From contig SAXG01000046.1 of the NCBI GenBank assembly GCA_012932865.1, forward strand, positions 1 to 64,000: a stretch of 64,000 nucleotides of DNA, read 5' to 3'. A program made the position numbers and the translations under genes. Within the stretch, counting starts at the first letter, position 1, and each line of letters begins with the position of its first letter. This stretch comes from Amylostereum areolatum (lineage: Eukaryota > Basidiomycota > Agaricomycetes > Russulales > Stereaceae). The notes under the pieces were generated by a model. That model did no database searches. It worked only from the letters and a program-made list of their open reading frames with translations, and had not been told where the DNA came from. Positions 1-10,894 of this stretch are shown here, piece after piece.

Positions 1-29
1 GCTCTCACAGCGAAGACGGGAATCACTAG

Positions 30-447
30 TGTCAGAATGCAGTTTATGAGACCAATGGAACCACCCAAGTTGCAACGATGGGAGGAGCAAGAGAGAACAA
101 ATGGATTCGAGAGTGTCGAGTCTAGGGTAGTGCAACGCGAGCTACAGTACCGTAGGACGAGATGGACAGTCTAAGGAAAAGGGAAAAAGATACTGTCCTT
201 ATATACAAGTGAGAACGATGATGTGATATGATGTGATAGTGGTGCGAGCGGGGGGAACAATAAGAAGGAGGTATGGGGTGGAGGACGGAAGTCCGGAGCA
301 ATGATGTCACAGATAAGGATGCGGAACCCTGTTCAGAAGTCCGGGCAATAACATTCTTGAAGTATGTGATGTGAAGGAAAGTCATGTGCCGTGACGCGTC
401 ACGTGTACAAGGTCTGCAAATGAAGAGAAATGGAGCAATCCGTGACA
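30..447 (-). repeat. Family A LTR (A2, 3' LTR)
   Basis: A 418-bp LTR lying in minus orientation, bounded by TGTC...GACA and about 90% like the LTRs at 29234, 46017 and 62826. On the minus strand it holds a TATA box and, 34 nt downstream, the block AGACTGTCCA, which is the predicted RNA 5' end. The adjoining internal side begins with a G-rich polypurine tract (AAAGGGGGGG on the minus strand), so this is the 3' LTR of the coding fragment at 448-1379. Confidence 0.9.
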
Positions 448-1379
448 TTACCCCCCCTTTAAGACGCGCTTTCTCCTGGAGCGCGATGTCATCTGCAAGG
501 GTAGATGCGAGAAAATCGTCAAAGGAGATGCCAAGGGAACGCACAGGGCAGGGCGCATTTGGATGGTGCTTGTGGAAGGCGTCAATCATGTCGGTAACCT
601 TTGAGAGCGATGAACACGGGAGCCAGGTGTTTTCGGAGTCGGGATAGCCGGCCCACTTGACGAGGTACTGAATACCTTTCTTGTTACGAGTTGGCTTGGA
701 GTCGACAATATCTTCAACGTCGTATTCTTCTTCATGGTCAATGAGGTCTGGTGGCGGGTTCATAATTTGGCCCATGAGCGGCTGTCTCCTTGTACGCGGT
801 GAGCAACGAGGCATGGAAGACTGAATGGATTCGCCACGTCTTCGGCAGCTTCAAGCGATAGTTGACTGGGCTGATGATGTCAATGATCTCGAAGGGTCCA
901 AATCGTTTGGCGGTGAGCTTAGCTTTCGGTCTTGTCATCTTCAGATTCTTGCCTTCTAGCCATACTTTGTCTCCGACGGCAAACTGCGTTGATTTGCTGA
1001 CCGTGTCGCCATTGTAGTGCATCAAGTCTGATGCGAGGACAAGGCTGGCCTTGATCTCCTGTCGGACTTCTTCAAGTTGACGGAGGTGTTCTTCAACTGT
1101 AGGGACTTTTGAGGACGGGTTTACAGACGGGTACATCTTGGGGAGGAAACCATAGAGGACTTCAAAGGGAGCTTTTCCAGTAGCTGCATGGGTGCGGGAG
1201 TTGTGAGAAAACTCGAAGAAGGGCAACCACTTCACCCAGTCGTCTTGACAGTAGTTGCAGAATACTCGCAGGAACTGTTTGAGGTTCTGGTTTTCATGTT
1301 CAGTCAGTCTGGCCATCTGTCTGGGGGTGATACACCGTGCTGAGAGCGGACTTGATCCCGAGCTTCTCATTGAGTGTAC
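448..1379 (-). pseudogene. A2 Pol C-terminus: integrase end plus chromodomain
   Basis: The minus strand encodes the end of a Ty3/Gypsy integrase (motif HENQNLKQFLRVF, then the GPF module [12 protein letters not shown]) followed by a chromodomain (EYDVEDIVDSK...YLVKWAGYPDSENTW). The chromodomain is thought to steer integration to marked chromatin. The two parts sit in different frames, with the shift near 760, where this copy has lost bases relative to A1 (29940-29980). The upstream part of the gene is cut off at 1380 by the LTR of B2. The rest of this copy is not found across B2, so the locus is rearranged. Confidence 0.88.
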
Positions 1380-1608
1380 TGTCATGAACGGTCTATAATT
1401 TTCTTTTTTACATTTGTACATCGGTTACACGCTTTAGACTTATCGGCTTATCACCGGTCCGGCTCCACTTCGGCCCGGACCCGGTTCATCTATATCCCGC
1501 CCGGACCCACGTGACTCATCTCGGCCCGGGTCTGACTCCTTTCTCTTGACTCATGCTATACGATACCGACTGATGCTGTGCTCTTTTACATACGACTGCT
1601 TACTTATA

Positions 1609-2443
1609 CAGTTGATTATCTTATAATGCATACACTCGGGCCGCTCCCACTCTATGCATTATAAGATCTATGCATGACGAGATTAGTCACATCCTGTGAC
1701 AAGAGGTGACAAGCGTGACTTATCGAACAATGGTGTCACACTGCCAGCACACACGGTAGACGACATGACAAGGGAGCTACAAGGGTGGGGAAACAGTGTA
1801 GATTGCGGTAGGATATACGGTGTAGCAAGGTTTATGCTACTTCTTAACCCACAATACTCTAATGTAACCTGATTTTGAGACTTTTGGTCAACAGCCCAGA
1901 GATGCGCACACATTTTCCAAAGCTGGGTCTGCATGGCCAAAATGGAGACCCATCCGTCAGGTTGGCTGTCAAACCACCGGACCACGGTCAGCCAGTCGTG
2001 TAGAGTAAGATTCTCCTTGCGCATCACGAGGGGCTTTGCTGAGGTCTTCGGTGTATGTGGATCTTTTTGAGGTGCAACCCGCTTGTATGGTGCGGGTTTG
2101 TCATGGGCTTTCGAGTCTTTTTGGCAGGCATTTTAAGAGACAGCAAGGCAGGGAGAAAAAGTTAGGGTCTGTACTCTAGTAACTGAGCTCAATTTATGTC
2201 TTCCTAAGGCATTGCAGGCCCTATTAGGAGATAATAGGATATCTCAGAGTCTCCACACTGGCTCCGAGCACGAGGACCACAAGGGACTGGGGTATTTGAT
2301 AATGCATAATCCCTCATGACTGTATGCATTATCCGATACCAGATTTTATGCATAATCCCTGCGGCCGAGCTCGGTTCCAGCAGTTCTCTATGCATTATCA
2401 GACTTATGCATTATCAGCCTATGCATTACAAGATAATCAACTA
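1609..2443 (-). mobile_element. Fot1/pogo-type (Tc1/mariner) relic, 835 bp
   Basis: The element begins CAGTTGATTATCTTATAATG and ends with its inverted copy (22 of 24 bases match). It is flanked by a duplicated TA, and the B1 LTR (near 35195) supplies the empty site CTTATACTAGG with a single TA. Both ends carry many direct and inverted copies of TATGCATTATC. A TA duplication and a decayed CENP-B-like HTH ORF inside point to the Fot1/pogo branch of Tc1/mariner. At this size it is a deletion derivative. Confidence 0.85.
1683..2131 (-). pseudogene. Fot1/pogo-type transposase N-terminal fragment
   Basis: The minus strand reads from MPAKK (ATG at 2131) through a one-base frame break into ...KRVAPQKDPHTPKT... 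and then LTLHDWLTVVRWFDSQPDG. The last stretch resembles the start of the helix-turn-helix DNA-binding region of fungal Fot1/pogo transposases (LTL-D-L-VV-WF pattern). Similarity fades after about residue 60, and the DDE catalytic part is missing. It can only be a relic. The family call rests on the short motif plus the TA target duplication. Confidence 0.6.
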
Positions 2444-2676
2444 TACTAGGTCTGCTTACTGATCGCCGCGTATCGGTTGCTTACCTAAGTCTCTCTCTCT
2501 CTTGTGTATAAGGCTCGCTCTCGCTGTACATATTCCTTATCTCGAGCTAGTCAATTCTACTGACTTTGCTTGCTTTCCCTTGTCTGTCGCCGTGTCTGAT
2601 CGGTTCCCCTCCGTCGTCCTCATCTTCTAGTCAGCTGTGTCGTAACTTGGTGCTGTCGCACTAGTTGTTGCTAACA

Positions 2677-3787
2677 TAAGCTCGAGATCTATTTACTCTT
2701 GCACCACCCTACGACCGTCCCTACGTACTGTAGCGTAGTAGTAGTAGTACCCGTCTGGTACTGACCTTGCTCTTCCCCCGTGCCGCCCTAGACCGTTGCC
2801 CCCAGAGTACGCGACTCGTTACCCTGACATTGTGGTCATGCGCACGTATACCGTGCCGGCTTGACGTTTCCCCTGAAACGTTACATCTGCTCGAGACTCT
2901 CCAACACCAGGAGTTTAAAGCTGAGAGGTGACAGTAGAAGGTGCACCTTTGGTGTAGGAAACAAGTAAAAGTGGCAAAAGGAAAGCGGTTTAGGAAGTCT
3001 TTGGGCTCGTGTCCCCTAGATGAAGAGACAGCCAACAGGTCGAGAAGACTGAGGCAGACCGTCTTGCAATTTTGTAACAGAACCACCTTCCCTCGACAAA
3101 ATCTTCCCTTGCCGCACAGAGTAACCATTTCGGCTGGGGGCTCGTGCATGGAAGATTGGCGCTCACAAGTACAAGAATTCATCCCCATCACGCGACGACA
3201 CTATCATCTCCCTCATCAACGAGTCTAAAGACCCTTGGGCCTGGCACAATTGGAAGGTCGCACTCGGCGTAGAAGAACTTGAAGACTCCGTCATAGACGT
3301 CCACTTCTATCGCCTCAAAATAAGTGAACAAGGAAACGGAAACCTCTACGTCTACTTCTGCCCATACGTCACCTACCGCTACAAATTTGAGCAACCCCCA
3401 AAGTCCTTCTACGCGCCCAACGAGAAAATACCAGTGGACACTCGACACACACCCCCGCCTCCTTACACCAGGCAATACCCCCAGCCCCACACCAGAGCCA
3501 GAGGTCATCAACCTCACCCACTTATAAACAATTCCCTCGTTCGGACTCAACGGTTCCGACTCCAGCTCAGAAACAGGCTCTGACACCAACCCCGATAACT
3601 GCTGCATCTTCCCCCTCCCACTAGGCATCACTCAAGAAGACGACGACATCTTCACTGCTCGACTCGGAGACAGCACCCAAGAAGTCGCCTTTGTAACCAC
3701 TGAACTCAGTGGCAGCATCTGGTACTTCACCGACGGAGACCAACCCACCTCACCGAAGCCGACTTCAACCTCATCGCCGCCTCCGCC
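2677..3787 (+). pseudogene. B2 leader, pre-Gag ORF1 and start of Gag
   Basis: This stretch is collinear with 35431-36567 of B1. The ORF1 ATG is at 3149 (MEDWRSQVQEF), but an indel near 3190 shifts the frame; beyond it the conserved core YRLKISEQGNGNLYVY and the tail PEVINLTHL are still readable. ORF1 ends at the same TAA followed by ACAATT as in B1, then the in-frame Gag leader follows until an indel near 3752. At 3787 the sequence is cut by the LTR of C1. The rest of this copy is missing on the far side. Confidence 0.85.
2679..2688 (+). promoter_or_regulatory. B2 self-complementary primer binding site
   Basis: AGCTCGAGAT starts 2 nt after the LTR end at 2676. It is the reverse complement of ATCTCGAGCT inside the same LTR, just downstream of the TATA box. 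Identical to the B1 site. Confidence 0.75.
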
Positions 3788-4297
3788 TGTTACAACTCGC
3801 TCAAGGTATCCCCTTTTCCACTTCCCCATTAGGAAAGACGTCGCTAAACGACAGGTTACGACTGTGCCCCAGCTCGTAACCGTCTCTGCGATGCAGCCAC
3901 GACGATGCCACAGACTCACCGTCTCGATAGCATAGCCACGACGGTGCCACAGTCCCGTCTCCGTAGATACCTGATACGACCGTCGCTCAATGTACATATG
4001 TTTACTCGACCTCCTTTCTTATAAAAGGAGGCTCAACGAACGAGCCATTCCCCAGCTTGTTCTCTTTGTAAATACAGGACTGTTCTGAATAGAACCTCCT
4101 CTTAAAACACTAAAGAGAATCCTAAGCAAACTAACTAAGTCGATAGCTCGCCTAAGTCTTCCGTGAAGACTTACTGCTTCGCTATCGACCTTCACCTTCG
4201 TACAAACCGAGACGTCTGGATCACCTGATCCCACTTCTCACGCGTAAGAGTACTGTAGCCTGAGCCGCTTGTCACGTGATAAGGACCGTCCTTAACA
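3788..4297 (+). repeat. Family C LTR (C1, 5' LTR)
   Basis: Runs from TGTTACAACTCG to CCTTAACA (510 bp). U3 carries a minisatellite of about 41 bp with two full units plus a partial one (unit starts near 3859, 3900 and 3939). TATAAAAG at 4020 and AGCTTGTTCT at 4054 mark the predicted core promoter and RNA 5' end; this copy has one C-to-T change in the latter block. Confidence 0.93.
4020..4027 (+). promoter_or_regulatory. C1 LTR TATA box
   Basis: TATAAAAG in the 5' LTR. Its first base lies 34 nt before the block at 4054 that pairs with the primer binding site at 4300, the same spacing as in families A and B. Confidence 0.7.
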
Positions 4298-4299
4298 CT

Positions 4300-4309
4300 A
4301 GAACGAGCT
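4300..4309 (+). promoter_or_regulatory. C1 self-complementary primer binding site
   Basis: AGAACGAGCT begins 2 nt after the LTR end. It is complementary to AGCTCGTTCT, present in the C1 3' LTR and both C2 LTRs; the C1 5' LTR has one mismatch. Confidence 0.75.
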
Positions 4310-6431
4310 CTCCTCTACACCAGTCACCCTACAGTTTGGCACAGAGCGTCAAACAAAAACACCCACCACGGAGCCTGCGGAACAACCCGCTGAGAAAAGA
4401 CCATCAGACTTTGAGATCCCTCAGCTCCAATCAAACTGTAATCGAGACTTCCCAACGGAAACGAAGATCATCACTGGACATTTGATCCCTATAACTCCTT
4501 TTTTACTACAACGGAGCCTTCATCGCGAAAGAAAGCAAAGGGACATACGTATATCAGTGGAACCCACCCATATACAGATACAACCTTCCCCCAGCAGCAG
4601 AATACTACAAAGATAGATCCAAAAGAGAAAAGGAAGACGGAAGCTACGACAACTCACATTGGAAGCGCCCAGATTATTCAAGACCTCATATCGGGCCCCT
4701 CTCATCAGAAGAACTCTGGAAACACCCGGACGCACAGAAAGTCGAAGAGAAGCCTTACACCGGGAATATTAAGGACTACTGGGAATTTGATCCCGATACC
4801 GACACAGCCGATACAACAACCGAACCACAGAACCCTCAAACCGAACTCCAGCATCCTCAAGAACCCGCAGCAGCTGCACACCACCTCCAGAGGAAACTGC
4901 ACCAGAACCTAAGAGAGCTGTATCAAGCACCCGAACTAAGTCCATTCCGGAGGAAGTCGAGAACGCAGGCCATCGGACGCAGCAGAATGGAAGAACATAC
5001 AGAGAAACCCAACAAGATTCCCATCACCCGGACGACATTCTTCGGAACCACACGAGGAAGAAAGGAAATCTATTCGGAAAACCCGAAAACATCACAAACA
5101 ATGGGAGACACCTACCACCTCGATAACCATGACCCCGCCACCGCACCTGGCAATGTCCACCCCTGGAGAGACTAATGTACGCGCCAGACGCCTGCAACTC
5201 CAACACCAGCCAATCCCGCAAACCGAGACATGAGACTCGATTCTCCCTAGGACTTGGCATGGTCGAACAGATGGGATGGAAAATGCCATCACCGCGATCA
5301 CCATCACTTTCCGACACCGATCAATCGACAATAAGAAAGGAAAAGAGTTGAGACTACGTCTTTGGAAGAGGAGCAAACCGTGGATCTTCCGAAAGAATCG
5401 AAGAACCACCCAGGGAATTCCCCACCAAAGAGGAACAGGAACAATCGGATCAAAACCCGAAGACAAGGACAAAGGATTCAAACTAAACGCACTAGGAGTA
5501 TACGACGGAAGAGGACCGGGCAAAAGCAGCAAAGTTCATAGAACAATGCGTACTTTGCTTCATAGCATTTCCCAACGGTAGAGGCCAACATGCGTAAGAT
5601 AACCTTCGTACTCCGCGCATCTCACCGATGGACGGCCCTCCACTGGGCGTCCCTTTTAATAAGCAAGATCGACAAGATACGAGATCATGGTCTAGATCCA
5701 GAAGTATACCTTCCATGGCACGGCATTCCGCGACTACTTCTTAGAACCTTGGAGAAATAGACCCAAGGAAGGGACGCTAGGTTCAACATACAGTACCTAG
5801 AAACAAGGTGGTACCATGGAAACCAAGGATTATATCACAATCTTCAGAGGACTATGCCATGGAAGCTGGTTACGACTAATAAAGATTGATCGACCAATTC
5901 AAGAGAGGACTGCGCAACGATATCGTAGTCGAGATCCTCAAGAGCGATCACCTCTCGAACGATATTGACGAATGGTATGAACTCGCCATTGCGCATTGAT
6001 AATAACTGGCGAGAAGCTCAAGCATTCCAACGGCCATTATACAAGACTAATGAACCCCGACGAGCGATCTCACACTCCTGTACAAGAAACCACAGACGTC
6101 GCTCCATTCGAAGAGGAAACGGAATAAAGGAAACATTACCACCGCCAGAGTCGCTCAAAACAGGATAACAACAGCCGAAACTTCAGACGCCTTACCCCGC
6201 AAGAACGTACCGAACTCCAGAAATCAGGATCATGCTTCTTACTGCCGGAAGCCAGGACACATCTCCAGGAACTGCCCAGAGAAACGTACCCAAACAACAA
6301 TCAATGCACGAACAGCGAATCTGACATCAGAAGACTCCCCGATTGATCAGATCACCAAGCTTGTGAACAAGATGGACAGTGAAACATTCGCACGCGCTGC
6401 CAACATGTTCAAAAACGATCAGGGTTTTTGA
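4310..6431 (+). pseudogene. C1 pre-Gag ORF1 and Gag, multiply frameshifted
   Basis: The first part encodes the same acidic, Tyr/Trp-rich pre-Gag protein as C2 (fragments KESKGTYVYQWNPPIYRYNL and GNIKDYWEFDPDTDTAD) without any ATG until 4987. After the shared PWRD stop near 5175, Gag follows in another frame but with many small insertions relative to C2. A retroviral-type knuckle remains readable near 6235 (CRKPGHISRNC). Gag ends at 6429-6431 with the shift-prone string CAG GGT TTT TGA. The extra bases are scattered, so this Gag is dead. Confidence 0.82.
6422..6428 (+). other. C1 -1 frameshift heptamer at the Gag end
   Basis: G GGT TTT directly precedes the Gag TGA stop. It fits the X XXY YYZ slippery pattern, and Pol is open in the -1 frame. 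The same heptamer sits at the Gag ends of C2 and B1. Confidence 0.6.
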
Positions 6432-9400
6432 ATCGTCCTTCAACCACGGCTGTTGAAAGGACAAAGACAATGAACTTTTCAAATCAATCTCCTGTGCAGG
6501 AAACAGAAGATGAACGTAAATAGAACAGTGTATATAAGGTCATACCAAGACGGAGCAACACATGCTCCATCAATTCATATACCTGTTATGTTTTATGGAA
6601 AGTTCCGTAAAGCCGCAGCAAAAGCGCTATTGGATAGCGGAGCGAGCAGCACACTGATCCGTCCAGACTTTGTACGAAAACACAAGATGAATCTGATCCA
6701 GCTTAAGAAACCGATACCGATATACAACGTCGACGGATCTCGGAACACTCTGGGAGAGATCAAACAGAAGGTATACCTTCCGATGACAATGGAAGGGATC
6801 AACGGAGAAAATTCACCGCGAAAGCCTAGGATTATTCGTCACAGCCCTAGGAGGAGACGAAGTAATCTTAGGAACCCCTTGGCTCAAAAAACACAACCCC
6901 AGCATTGATTGGAGAAAGAGACAGATTACACTACAGACATGTCCAGGTACGTGCTCCACTACAAGTAAAACAATGACCATCCAAGGAAAGGACGAACCCT
7001 CTCTACCATCATTCGAAGAACAGAAGGCAAACCATCACGCAACAATAGAAGAACAGTAAGATTCCGAAATCGATTCCGATTTCATCGAGATCAAGATGAT
7101 CAGAACATTCTATGGGAAAACTAACATAGAAACGATACCAGTTGCAGAAGAGACGAACGAAGCCAATACCTGGATAACAGCAAGAGCAACTAAGGCACAA
7201 GAACTCGCAGAAAGAGCGGCCATGAGAGAAAAGAAGAAGACGCTCGATGAGATGATTCCACCTAGCTACAAACAGTATCAGAAGGTATTCGAAAAGAAAG
7301 CGTCGGAACGCTTCCCAATCAGTAGACCTTGGGATCATGCGATAGACCTGACCGAAGGATGGAAACCTTGAAATTGTAAATTGTATCCAATGACAGTACC
7401 AGAAAGAAAGGAACTAGACACATTTGTGGACGAACATCTACGAAAAGGATACATCCGAGAATCAAAATCAGAGATATCATCGCCCTTCTTTTTTATCAAG
7501 AAGAAAGATGGATCTCTTCAACCAGTACAGGACTATCGCTATCTCAACTCCATCACGGTAAAAAATGAATACCCGATCCCGCTCATCTCAGATCTCATCG
7601 ACAAACTCAAAGATGCTAAGATCTTCTCAAAGCTCGATCTCCGATGGGGATACAACAACGTTTGAATCAAAGAAGGAGATCAATGGAAAGCTGTGTTCAA
7701 AACAAACAGAGGCCTGTTCGAACCAATGGTAATGTTCTTCGGACTAACCAACTCGCCCGCAACATTCCAAGCAATGATGAACGCACTATTCAAGGGATTA
7801 ATAGACACAGGGAAAGTAGTGGTGTACATGGACGACATATTGATATTCACAGAAACACTCGACGAACATAGAAGACTGATGAGAGAAGCCCTTCAAATTC
7901 TGGAACGGAACGATCTATTCCTGAAACCAGAAAAGTGCTTCTTCGAACAATCATCAATCGAGTACCTAGGCGTGATAATCACGCATAACAAGGTACAGAT
8001 GGACCCGATCAAAGTTCAAGGACTATCCGAATGGCCTACACCGAGGAAAGTAAAAGAAGTTCAATCATTCCTCGGATTTGGAAATTTCTATTGACGCTTC
8101 ATCAGAGATTATTCTAAGATCACAAGACCACTATTCCAACTCACGAAGAAGGACCATGAATGGAACTGGACGACTGAATGTGAAAATACCTTCAACAGAC
8201 TGAAACACGAATTCACGTCGTCCCAGTCTTGATCATGCCTGACAAAAACAAACCATTCCGTATAGAAAGCGATGCCTCCGACTTCGCGTACGGAGCTATC
8301 CTCGCAACCGGATGAAACCGAAAGATGGCATCCGGTCGCGTACCTGTCCAAATCATTGTCACCAGCGGAACAGAATTATGAAATATACACAAAGAACTTT
8401 TGGGAGTGGTGAAAGCCCTAGAACACTGGCGACACTATCTAGAAGGAGCGAACTACAAGATCGAAATCTGGACAGACCATAAAAATCTAGAATATTTTAC
8501 AACAGCCCAGAAACTCAATCGACGACAAGCACGATGGAGCTTGTACCTATCCCGCTTCAACTACACCCTAGTGCACAAACCAGGAAGTACAAATAAAGCG
8601 GACGGACTTTCTAGAAGATCAGATCATAAAGAAGACATTCCAGATAACGACAAATGAATCCTACTCCACCCTTCAATATTCAAGGCTAGAGCCACCGGAA
8701 GGGGAACAGTCGAAGCGATCGGAGATAAGGAACTTCTCAGAGAACTAAGAAACTTCTCACACCTAGATGATGAAGTTTGGACAGCACTAGATACGATCAA
8801 AAGATCGGGACCACGTACCCTTGCAAAAGGAATCGAAGACTGGAACTTCGAGAACGATCTGATCATCAGAAAAGGGAAGATCTACGTACCACAGAATCTC
8901 GAACTGCGACGCATGATCCTAAAATTGCATCATGATCTCCAGACGATTGGACATCCAGGAGAAATGAAAACTCTAGAACTGGTACAAAGAAACTTTTGGT
9001 GGCCTAAGATGATTTCCTTCGTAAAAGGCTATGTCCAAGGATGTCCCGTATGCCAGTCAACAAAGAATGTCACGCATCCGGCAAAACATCCATTACAACC
9101 TACAGAAATACCAGAACAACCATGGGAAACAATCACATCAGATTTCATCACAGATCTTCCGATCTCCAATGGATTCGATTCGATCAACGTAGTCGTCAAC
9201 AGGTTCACCAAAACCGCAGTATTCACACCGTGCCTAAAGACGATCAACGCAGAAGAAACAGCTGATCTTCTGATCGACAATGTCTACAGACAATTCGGAC
9301 TATGGAAAAGAATGATATCAGACAGAGGTCCTCAATTCGCATCCAAAGTATTCCAATCCATCTGCGAAAGTCTTGGAATTATCTCATCGCTCAGTACAGC

Positions 9401-10317
9401 GTATCATCCCCAAATGGATGGCGAAACAGAAAGAGTGAATCAAGAATTAGAACAATATCTTCGAGCATTCTGCAACGGAGATCAAACAAATTGGGCAAAA
9501 CTTTTACCAAAAGCAGAATTCACACACAATATACGACAACATTCAGCTACGAAAGCTTCCCCATTTGAACTCCTACACGGATACCAACCGATTTTCAACC
9601 CGACAATATCGACCGATCCGCGAATACCGACAGCCGAAGAAAGAATAAAGAACTTTAAGGACGCGTGGGACAACGCAGAAGCAAGTCTGGAAATAGCTGC
9701 TAAATTAATGAAAATGCAGCATGATCAAATGTTCACGCTGCGAGATCAACTCAAACAGGGTGACCAAGTATGGTTAGACGGAAAAAACCTTAACACGGTA
9801 TACCCGAAAACCAAGTTGGCACCGAAACGATTCGGCCCGTTCAAAATAGAAAAGGTCATAGGACCGATAACCTATCGTCTAGAACTACCAACGAAGTGGA
9901 AAATACACCCGGTATTCCACGCAGCACTGTTGATTCCGTTCAAAGAGACAGAACAATACGGTGAAGCTTACGAAAAAACCACCTCCGGAACTAGTAAACG
10001 ATGAAGAACTCTATGAACTAGAAACGATAATAGCCTCAAAATTAGACAAACGGTATTCTGAACCGTTACATTACTTCGTAAAATGGAAAGGATACCCAGA
10101 CTCCGGTAACACATGGGAACCCGCATCTAATCTCGAAGGATCAAAAGCTGTGATCGCAGAGTTCCACCGGAATAACCCCAAGGCACCGAAGTTGCCACCA
10201 CAGCCAATCAGAGATACCAACACAGAAGCTACTGATCGTGACGAAACCGCTGCAACACAGCAAGAACGAAGACCAACGAGACGAAAGAAATGCAAGACGA
10301 GAGTAAGACATCAGTGA
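6432..10317 (+). pseudogene. C1 Pol: protease, RT, RNase H, integrase, chromodomain
   Basis: Domains in order: aspartic protease (LLDSGASSTLI, about 6630-6660), reverse transcriptase ([17 protein letters not shown] near 7490; catalytic YMDD near 7827), RNase H (TDHKNLEYF near 8473), integrase with HHCC zinc site (8930-9060) and DDE residues (TSDFITDLP, ISDRGPQF, GETERVNQELEQ), GPF module, and chromodomain (ELETIIASKLD...YFVKWKGYPDSGNTWEP, 9990-10130). Integrase is open from 8913 to 10004. Stops and shifts break the rest; those at 7369, 7663, 8092 and 8655 are TGA where C2 has CGG or CGA. The chromodomain is one frame off from integrase near 9980, where an extra A is present. Confidence 0.92.
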
Positions 10318-10347
10318 GACTCAACGCCATTTAGGTGAATGCACTGC

Positions 10348-10841
10348 TGTCATGAACGCCTCCAGATTGTATACATCGGACCTACAGTTATTGTAGTTTA
10401 TAGTAGTTTACCATCGGACCTCGCATCGAACTTCGCCTCGCTTCGCATCGCATCCGGCCCTTCGGGCATACCGGATTTCTCGGCTTCCTCGGTCATGATC
10501 TAGACCATGGAGTCATACTTACCTCGCCTCGTGTTGTGACCCACTTCGTACTCCGTGGTACCCACTTCGTAGTCCGTCCTGACCCACTCCTACTCCGGCT
10601 TTGTTTGTCTTCGTTTGGGTCCTTATCCTCATGTATATAAGGGCTCACTAATCTATGAGGAGAGGGTCATCTCGACCTTTTCTATTCTCCGGCTACCTGG
10701 GGGATCCTCCCTAAGTACTGCAGGGGTAGATCCACACCTTCGTTTTACCTAGTTCATACCTCGTCCTATCCTCGTCTCTCCTCGCCTTGTACCCTCGTCG
10801 CGACGTCCTGAACCTGCATCGCAGGTAGACCGTTGCTGACA
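10348..10841 (+). repeat. Solo LTR of a fourth family (D)
   Basis: 494 bp from TGTCATGAACGCC to GTTGCTGACA, absent from C2 at the matching position (near 57410). It is flanked by the 5-bp duplication ACTGC (10343-10347 and 10842-10846). The ends match family B LTRs but the interior does not, so this is a related Gypsy family. A TATATAAGG motif lies near 10635. A solo LTR implies insertion and then LTR-LTR recombination. Confidence 0.93.
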
Positions 10842-10894
10842 ACTGCCAACAAGGGGGGATAAAAACCCTACGTGTTCAACAAGACAGGTCACCA

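Larger units (their letters stand above)
1380..2676 (+). repeat. Family B LTR (B2, 5' LTR), split by a DNA transposon
   Basis: The LTR starts TGTCATGAACGG and ends GTTGCTAACA; its two pieces, 1380-1608 and 2444-2676, match the uninterrupted 459-bp LTRs of B1. It inserted into the integrase region of A2. The 835-bp gap is the TA-flanked element described separately. The TATA box and the predicted RNA start (ATCTCGAGCT) lie in the second piece. Confidence 0.92.

Noticed and set aside
384..647. Plus-strand ORF of 87 codons
   Set aside because: Antisense shadow of the family A chromodomain and LTR; no independent protein features.
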